DNA from: Mesostigma viride
Taxonomy: Eukaryota > Streptophyta > Mesostigmatophyceae > Mesostigmatales > Mesostigmataceae
DNA: 64,000 bases
Direction: 5' to 3'
NCBI GenBank assembly: GCA_009746045.1
Contig: RPFO01001353.1
Span: 2,501-66,500 of the forward strand
Shown: positions 13,101 to 22,100 of the stretch, piece by piece
Layout: each line of letters opens with the position of its first letter
Numbering within the stretch: the first letter of the stretch is position 1
Notes under the pieces: generated by a model
Told to the model about the DNA's origin: nothing
Database searches by the model: none
The model's input: only the letters and a program-made list of their open reading frames with translations
Program-made: the position numbers and the translations under genes

Positions 13101-16100
13101 GACAATGGACATCAAAGACATTACATCGGTGATCAATTAGAAGGGCGCGTGAGACGAGGGAGCCGATGCTCATGTTCGAGAGGTGAGCCTCCGTCATTTA
13201 ACCTTCCCTTATCTATATAGTACTACTAGTTTTCCTAAGTATAGTAGCATAATGCACGAGTCTGAGATAAAAGAGCCAATGCTTATGTTCGGAGAGGTGA
13301 GCGTCCATGACAAGCCTTTATCCTAAGTGCTGTAGCAGGGGGGGGGGCATTGTGTGTGGGGTGGGGGGAGGAGAAAATGGATGCGCAGGTTTGGGGAGGT
13401 GAGAGGCCTCTCAGGTTATCATAGGGGAAGTGGCCAGGATTAATGCGTGGAGTACCGTAGGCAGGTGCGGGAGATGAAGATGTGGGCGCCCAAGCTCAGG
13501 GAGGTGGCTGGCTGGGTGCCCGGCAGGTCACCTTTGAGATATGGGCCCGTAGTAGGTGTGGCCTCCTATGCCTAGTCCCGCATGCCCAAGTTCAAACAGG
13601 TCTGCCTGAATTGTGGGTCATATTCTCCTATCCTCTCTCTGTCAGTCTCATCCTCTTATCATAGCATAGGCGGGGTGCACGACATGAGGACGCATAATAT
13701 AAGCGGATGCGAGATATATTCAATTTTTTTAAAAAAAATTAAAAAGAATTTGTATTATATTCGAGATTCGAGTGCTCGTCCAAGTCCTTACAATAGCCGT
13801 GGTGGGTGTTTGCCATAGTCATGCAACATTTTCACGATCCAATCCCCAAGGGGGGTGCCTCACGAAGCCGCCGTAGTGGTGGGTGGGTGTCTTCCTCTGT
13901 CCAGCACGCTCACCCGCCGTAGTGGTGGGTGGGTGTCTTCCTCTGTCCAGCACGCTCACCCACCGTAGTGGTGGGTGGGTGTCTTCCTCTGTCCAGCATG
14001 CTCACCCGCCGTAGTGGTGGGTGGGTGTCTTCCTCTGTCCAGCACGCTCACCCGCCGTAGTGGTGGGTGGGTGTCTTCCTCTGTCCAGCACGCTCACCCG
14101 CCGTAGTGGTGGGTGGGTGTCTTCCTCTGTCCAGCACGCTCACCCGCCGTAGTGGTGGGTGGGTGTCTTCCTCTGTCCAGCATGCTCACCCGCCGTAGTG
14201 GTGGGTGGGTGTCTTCCTCTGTCCAGCACGCTCACCCGCCGTAGTGGTGGGTGGGTGTCTTCCTCTGTCCAGCATGCTCACCCGCCGTAGTGGTGGGTGG
14301 GTGTCTTCCTCTGTCCAGCACGCTCACCCGCCGTAGTGGTGGGTGGGTGTCTTCCTCTGTCCAGCACGCTCACCCGCCGTAGTGGTGGGTGGGTGTCTTC
14401 CTCTGTCCAGCACGCTCACCCGCCGTAGTGGTGGGTGGGTGTCTTCCTCTGTCCAGCATGCTCACCCGCCGTAGTGGTGGGTGGGTGTCTTCCTCTGTCC
14501 AGCACGCTCACCCGCCGTAGTGGTGGGTGGGTGTCTTCCTCTGTCCAGCACGCTCACCCGCCGTAGTGGTGGGTGGGTGTCTTCCTCTGTCCAGCACGCT
14601 CACCCGCCGTAGTGGTGGGTGGGTGTCTTCCTCTGTCCAGCATGCTCACCCGCCGTAGTGGTGGGTGGGTGTCTTCCTCTGTCCAGCACGCTCACCCGCC
14701 GTAGTGGTGGGTGGGTGTCTTCCTCTGTCCAGCTTGCTCACCCGCCGTAGTGGTGGGTGGGTGTCTTCCTCTGTCCAGCACGCTCACCCGCCGTAGTGGT
14801 GGGTGGGTGTCTTCCTCTGTCCAGCACGCTCACCCGCCGTAGTGGTGGGTGGGTGTCTTCCTCTGTCCAGCACGCTCACCCGCCGTAGTGGTGGGTGGGT
14901 GTCTTCCTCTGTCCAGCACGCTCACCCGCCGTAGTGGTGGGTGGGTGTCTTCCTCTGTCCAGCACGCTCACCCGCCGTAGTGGTGGGTGGGTGTCTTCCT
15001 CTGTCCAGCATGCTCACCCGCCGTAGTGGTGGGTGGGTGTCTTCCTCTGTCCAGCATGCTCACCCGCCGTAGTGGTGGGTGGGTGTCTTTCTCTGTCCAG
15101 CACGCTCACCCGCCGTAGTGGTGGGTGGGTGTCTTCCTCTGTCCAGCACGCTCACCCGCCGTACTGGTGGGTGGGTGTCTTCCTCTGTCCAGCATGCTCA
15201 CCCGCCGTAGTGGTGGGTGGGTGTCTTCCTCTGTCCAGCATGCTCACCCGCCGTAGTGGTGGGTGGGTGTCTTCCTCTGTCCAGCACGCTCACCCGCCGT
15301 AGTGGTGGGTGGGTGTCTTCCTCTGTCCAGCATGCTCACCCGCCGTAGTGGTGGGTGGGTGTCTTCCTCTGTCCAGCACGGTCACGCTCATCAAGCCGCT
15401 TCCACCAAACGCTCACGCTCAGGGGTTAATATTGATCATGAATAATTGTTGTTATTATTATCACTATCATAATTATATGTACGAGTTCCCTTTCTCTTAT
15501 CTTTTTTGCTCTGTACCATGTTATTGTTATTATCATTATCATTATTATATGTACGTGTGCCCTTTCTCTTATCATTTTGCTCTGTGCCATCCAAAGGCCA
15601 CCGTTAGCGTGAGGCCTCCGCGTCGTGTACTGCGCATGATTGAGTACCACGAGGTTTCGTTTTGAGTATGTAAGCACATTTTGGGGGGCATTAGGGGACT
15701 TTCACCCTCTTTGAGTCCCCACGTGCACTGGTCGTGTACAGTTTGGGGACTCTCCGACTGGTTCGTCGCGTCAGATATGTGCTCATACGCGAGGCACGCG
15801 CGCACTCACCCAACCTGGTGATCGTGATGGATTTGTAGTCATAAATGAGGCTAGGGCTAGGGCATGGGGCATGAGGCTAGGGGATGCGGCGCATTTTTCG
15901 ATCGGGCCGGTGTTCGAGGCTCAACGAATCGAGCTCACTATGTGTACCCAACTCGTGACGACTCACATCCTCACCACTCACATCCTCGACTTCTCACCGC
16001 ATCCTTATTCTGGTCCTTTCCTACTCACTGGCTCCCTCCTTGCCCACACCTGATCCCTGTACCCTCGCCTCCACCCTCCATCCCTGCCAGCTTCCTAATC

Positions 16101-19100
16101 ATCGCCACCTGTGCATCCGCTCGCCCCTGTTCCCTATTTTCTCTATCAACATTTTCACTATCCACCCGCCTTGGATTTGGATCCAACCCCCATTTTCACA
16201 ATCCAAGGCGGGCTGCCTTCCGAAGCCGCAGCTCATCCCCACCACACGATAGTAGGAGGTTCCCTTCCCCTTCCCATTCTTAAGCAAGTAAGTACTTGCG
16301 TGTCATGCGCATAGGCATGCCATGGAGTACGATGCTAATCTCCTTAGGACAATAACTACACGAAAGTGAAACAAAAGACAAAGATCGTCTGCATCATGCC
16401 CCAACCCTATTGTTGCAAGAAATGGGGAGATAATCCTCACCCGAGCTGTCCTCTAGGATACTGATGGCAGACAAGGCGGTAGTGTAGCGGCTGTCCTCGG
16501 GGGCATTCACCTCCACCTGCGGACCTCTACCCTGGCTAGCAATGGGCCGCGGGGGCTGTGGGGAGACAGCAGGGTCATACCCTCTACTTTTGCCATTAAT
16601 ATTGCGTGGCCATGCCTCTTCCTCTCCTTCATGTCCCATCTCTGCCAGGCCATCGACATCACCATTGCTGTTTCGAGAGACTTCTTTGTGAGAGACTATG
16701 GAAAGTGCCCTCCCTCGTGTGTAGAGAGGTCAAAGGTTTCTTCATGAATTGAACCCACGTGATGCAGTCTACATGGCTCTTAATCACGAGAGACTTCTTA
16801 ATGTGACCAGTCGTCGTATTCCTTCCCTCTGCGCCCCACCCCTCTGCGCCCGCGACTTGTTTATGGCCAGGTCATGGACATTGTCCACTTCATGGACCGC
16901 TACGTGTTCCTCCACGGCATCAATGTCGTGCTCATGCTCATCCGCGTGCTGAAATTAACCGAGTTCCACCCGAGGCTGGGCGTGGTCACGCGCACCATCT
17001 CCCGAGCCGCCAACGACATCGCCCACTTCCTCATCATCGCCGCCGTGGTGTTCACCACATTCTCGTACTTGGCGCTCCTGTACGTGGTCACTACCAAGCA
17101 TGAACCTACTCTCTCCACTTCTTGATCCTCACCCACTTCTTGTTAGTCATCGCTGCCATCATGTTCACCACATTTTCTTACCTGGCACTACTATACGTGA
17201 TCACGATAGCCTTGTGCGGTGCTATAAGCATGAACACTACTATTTTGGTCGTGCATCTCCGCCTTTTCAAACCTGGCGCTGTTGCCCGCGGCCACTAGTC
17301 TTCTCAGTCGTGAGCATGACCCCCACCCTTGGATGTGGTTATCACCACGGCTGCGTACCTGTGTACGTTGCACTGGTTTATTGAGTCTAGCTACATAAGC
17401 GCTTGTTCACGGTCACTCTAGCTACATAAGCGCTCGTGCACGGTCGCTATAGCTACATAAGCGCTTGTGCACGGTCGCTCCAGCTACATAAGCGCTTGTG
17501 CATGGTCACTACAGCTACATAAGCGCTTGTGCACGGTCACTCTAGCTACATAAGCGCTTGTGCATGGTCACTCTAGCTACACACTTGTGAAATGGTCACT
17601 CTAGCTACATAAGCGCTCGTTCACGGTCGCTATAGCTACATAAGCGCTTGTGCACGGTCACTCTAGCTACATAAGCGCTTGTTCACGGTCACTATAGCTA
17701 CATAAGCGCTCGTGCACGGTCGCTCCAGCTACATAAGCGCTTGTGCATGGTCACTACAGCTACATAAGCGCTTGTGCACGGTCACTCTAGCTACATAAGC
17801 GCTTGTGCATGGTCACTCTAGCTACACACTTGTGAAATGGTCACTATAGCTACATAAGCGCTTGTGCGCGGTCACTCTAGCTACATAAGCGCTTGCGCAC
17901 GGTCACTCTAGCTACATAAGCGCTTGTGCATGGTCACTATAGCTACATAAGCGCTTGTGCACGGTCACTCTCGCGATTTTTTTCATGTTTGCTTTATAAG
18001 CACAGTGTATGGACACCCCAGCAGTCTCACAATTGCCCTGTGTTGTCACGTCAATCTGCAGCTTTGTCTGCGGTGACAGTGCACGTCACATTGCACGTCA
18101 TCCACGACAGATCGATAACGCATCACAGCCTGATGGCGACGCGCTTTCCGATGCCATTCTGTGGTTCTGACGAGTCAAGATTGGGACCTCCCCTCGTCCT
18201 CTTTTTTTTGGCTTTTTCTGGCTTCTTTTGGCTTGGCTGGGTTTCGTTTGGCTTGGTTGGGCTTCGTTTGGTTTGGCTTCGTTTGGCTTCGTTTGGCTTC
18301 GTTTGGCTTCGTTTGGCTTCGTTTGGTTTGGCTTCGTTTGGCTTCGTTTGGCTTCGTTTGGTTTCGTTGGGCTTGGTTGGGCTTCGTTTGGTTTGGCTTC
18401 GTTTGGCTTCGTTTGGCTTCGTTTGGCTTCGTTTGGCTTCGTTTGGCTTCGTTTGGCTTCGTTTGGCTTCGTTTGGCTTCGTTTGGCTTCGTTTGGCTTC
18501 GTTTGGCTTCGTTTGGCTTCGTTTGGCTTCGTTTGGCTTCATTTGGCTTCGTTTGGCTTCGTTTGGCTTCATTTGGCTTCATTTGGCTTCGTTTGGCCTC
18601 GTTTGACTTCCTCTTCTTTTCGTTCCACGTGGCGATGTGCAGCAGCCTTACAAAGAGGACGAAGAAGAGCATTCTTTTCCTTTGGTACCCTGCTACATTC
18701 CTTCTATGCTGTCTCTTATTCCTCTACCGGCCTAGTAGTGTTTGGCTGCTGCATCGAGGAGTACGGGAGCCTAACCCCGATGCCAGTTTCCCCGCTGCTT
18801 TATTACTCTGCCCTTTCCCTTATTCCCTGGTGTATCTGCAGCCTATTCGGCTATCGCATCGAGCAGTACAGCAGCCTGCGCGCCGCGCTCTGGACATCGT
18901 TCCTCATGCTGACGGGGGAGGTCAGCGTCGCGGAACAGCTCAACGACCTGGAGGGGTGGAAGCTCGTCAGCGCATGGATCTTCCTGTGGTGAGTGGTTTC
19001 AGGAATAATTCCACTCCCTGGCAGTTTTTCGCTGCAATCTCACCCACTTCATCTTGACCCTTCAAGGCAACCGCTTCCCGGGTGGTCGGATTCTGGGGGC

Positions 19101-22100
19101 ACAGCCAAATGGTTATATCTATGGTTATATATATATGGTTTTAGGGCTAAAGGGTTATCGGGTTGTAGGGTTGTAGGGTTTTGTGGGGTTGTAGGGTTGT
19201 AGGGTTGTAGGGTTGTAGGGTTGTAGGGTTGTAGGGTTGTAGGGTTGTAGGGTTGTAGGGTTGTAGGGTTGTAGGGTTGTAGGGTTGTAGGGTTGTAGGG
19301 TTGTAGGGTTGTAGGGTTGTAGGGTTGTAGGGTTGTAGGGTTGTAGGGTTGTAGGGTTGTAGGGTTGTAGGGTTGTAGGGTTGTAGGGTTGTAGGGTTGT
19401 AGGGTTGTAGGGTTGTAGGGTTGTAGGGTTGTAGGGTTGTAGGGTTGTAGGGTTGTAGGGTTGTAGGGTTGTAGGGTTGTAGGGTTGTAGGGTTGTAGGG
19501 TTGTAGGGTTGTAGGGTTGTAGGGTTGTAGGGTTGTAGGGTTGTAGGGTTGTAGGGTTGTAGGGTTGTAGGGTTGTAGGGTTGTAGGGTTGTAGGGTTGT
19601 AGGGTTGTAGGGTTGTAGGGTTGTAGGGTTGTAGGGTTGTAGGGTTGTAGGGTTGTAGGGTTGTAGGGTTGTAGGGTTGTAGGGTTGTAGGGTTGTAGGG
19701 TTGTAGGGTTGTCGGGTTGTAGGGTTGTAGGGTGGTAGGGTGGTAGGGTGGTAGGGTGGTAGGGTGGTAGGGTGGTAGGGTGGTAGGGTGGTAGGGTGGT
19801 AGGGTGGTAGGGTGGTAGGGTTGTAGGGTTGTAGGGTGGTAGGGTGGTAGGGTTGTAGGGTTGTAGGGTTGTAGGGTTGTAGGGTTGTAGGGTTGTAGGG
19901 TGGTAGGGTGGTAGGGTGGTAGGGTGGTAGGGTGGTAGGGTGGTAGGGTGGTAGGGTTGTTGGGTTATAGGTCATAGGGTTGTAGGGTTGTTGGGTTATA
20001 GGGTTGTATGGTAATATGGTTATAGGGTTATAGGGTTATATGGCTAAATGCCATGCAGGACCTTGAATCCACCTTGTCTGCGAAAAGGTGATGCCTTCCA
20101 TTTGTTTGCCCACATGATTGCTGCATTTCTTGAGTCGCCTGCTTTTCTGCATTGCCAGTCGTATCGCATCATTCACTGTACTGTTGCTGTGTGGTCACTC
20201 TACCGCATGCAGGCTGCTCATCGTCGTCATGCTCCGCATCTTCTTCCTCTTCATCACAATGTATGTGCAACTCTACCGTGTTGCTGCGTGCACTCCTTCC
20301 TGTGCCTCGGTCACTGTACCCGTTGCCCCGGTCACTATACCGCATGCAGGCTGTTCATCATCGTCATCCACCTGCTCCTCCTCAACTTCTTCCTCTCCTT
20401 CATCATCGATGCGCTGTCCGAGCACATGAACACGATCGCACGCAACTCCAGCTCCGTTTTCGTGGAGCTGTGGGGCATCGTGAACGATGAAATAAGGTGG
20501 GTGGCATCTGCCAGTATCTGGATGTAGCTAAGAAGACTCCCTTCTGCTCACTCACGCTACTTTATACTACTATCAAGTGTATCATCAAGCTTCTATTGGT
20601 ATTGTGTCGAGGAGATGCGGGGCATGGTGAACGATGAAAGGAGGGTAGGTGAGCTTTCGCAAATCATAAGGATTCCGCGTACGCAAAGAGAACAGACATA
20701 CAGATAGGGAAAACAGCCAAGAACTATGATATATAATGTCGAATGTTACTTACAGCGTGGAATGTTATTTATAGCCTATGTGCGAATGTTATTTATAGCG
20801 TATGTATGAGAATCCACGACGGCGATTACCTTGTGTTGCATGCGTCGCCCCAAGTCGCCACTCTTCTTGCATGGTTTTCGTGCCTGCTAGCTTCCTAGGT
20901 TCAACCTTAACTAGACCTCTTTAATTTTGAATCGTCTGTGTGATACGTATCGATAAACACCACTTACTAGTCAACCGCTGACCCTAGGCCCACCAGGATG
21001 ATCAGCTTATGCCCATGTCTGTCCCACACCTACCTAATCTCTCTACCTGCCTTCTGCCTTATCCCCCCAGGTGCCCATCCCGTCTCTTGTATTCCCGCCT
21101 CCCCCCCACCCCGACCCACCCACCCATTTCTTGCCATCTTGTCTCCCTGGTTTTTCTCTCTCAACACTTCTCCCTGATTCTCTTTCTTCCTGATTCTCTC
21201 TCCGTCATCTTTTGTCCTTGCCCGGCGCATGCCCCTGTGTTAAAAATTCTTATTCTCTCCGCCCCCCCCACCCCCCTAAACACCCCCCACCCACCCGCCC
21301 ACCCCCAGGTACTTTTGGCAGAAGGCCAAGGGCAATCCGATCCCTGGCGGTGACCGCGCCATGGCCGACAAGCTGCGCTGCCTGATCGGGCCACTCGGGT
21401 CCAACCTGCCCCAGAGCCCCTTTTGGATGGAGAAAGCGGAGGAGTCCGTCGGGAAATGCTCCAAGGACAACCTGAGCCTCACCGGGAGCATGCTTCACGC
21501 GTCCCGCCACCTCAAGGAGCCCAAGGCCCTCGAGAAGGGCCCCAGGGTGTTGGGTGCTGATGACGGGACCGTGTACCGGGAGGAGGAGATTCTCGCGGGC
21601 GTCGCGAGGGCGGTCTCGAAGCACCTCGAGGAAGAGCTGGCCAAGGGGAAGCGACGCAGCAACGGGGCAGGGACGCCCTTCTCCCTGGCCACCCTCTCAA
21701 TGCTCCTCTCGCGCGCCACATTGCGGCGCAAGGGCAGCCTGAAAGCGCGGGCGCGGGCGCTTCACGCGGGCAGGAGGGACAAGGGCAAGCAAGGGGTGGA
21801 GACGACCGATTGCGCAATCGAGTCGGGTCAGCCCACGCCGGTGTTTGTCCCTCTAGGAGAGATGGACCTCCCGCCCACGAGATACTCGACCCGCGGGCTG
21901 GATTTCAGCCCCTTGGACGGCACCGCCGGGGCCAGCTCTGGCACTGACGTGGTGGCTCCCGAGGGCACGACAAGGGATGGTGGAGGCCATGCCCAAGGCC
22001 AGGGTGGCGGGAGCAGCACCCTGGAGATAGATGGATCTGGTGCACCACGTCCAAGGGACGACCAGCCCACGCAATGGGATGATATAGCCTTGCAAGGTGA

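Noticed and set aside
8680-15382. CRISPR-like regular arrays (77-bp, 46-bp)
   Set aside because: Units are head-to-tail without distinct spacers and lie in introns of a eukaryotic gene; these are minisatellites.
17084-17090. Alternative donor TAC|GTGGTC for exon 9
   Set aside because: It would leave phase 0, while the pore exon needs phase 2; the GTACGT donor four bases earlier restores the conserved LFG sequence.
18123-18672. Long KPNEAKRSQ-type and FVWLRLAS-type open frames
   Set aside because: Translation of the 10-bp GGCTTCGTTT array, open because the unit has no stops.
19049-19975. 308-codon PTTLQPYN-type open frame on the - strand
   Set aside because: Product of the TTGTAGGG array within an intron; no non-repeat sequence.
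19130-20045. A real telomere
   Set aside because: Channel exons continue on both sides in consistent splice phase, so the array is interstitial.
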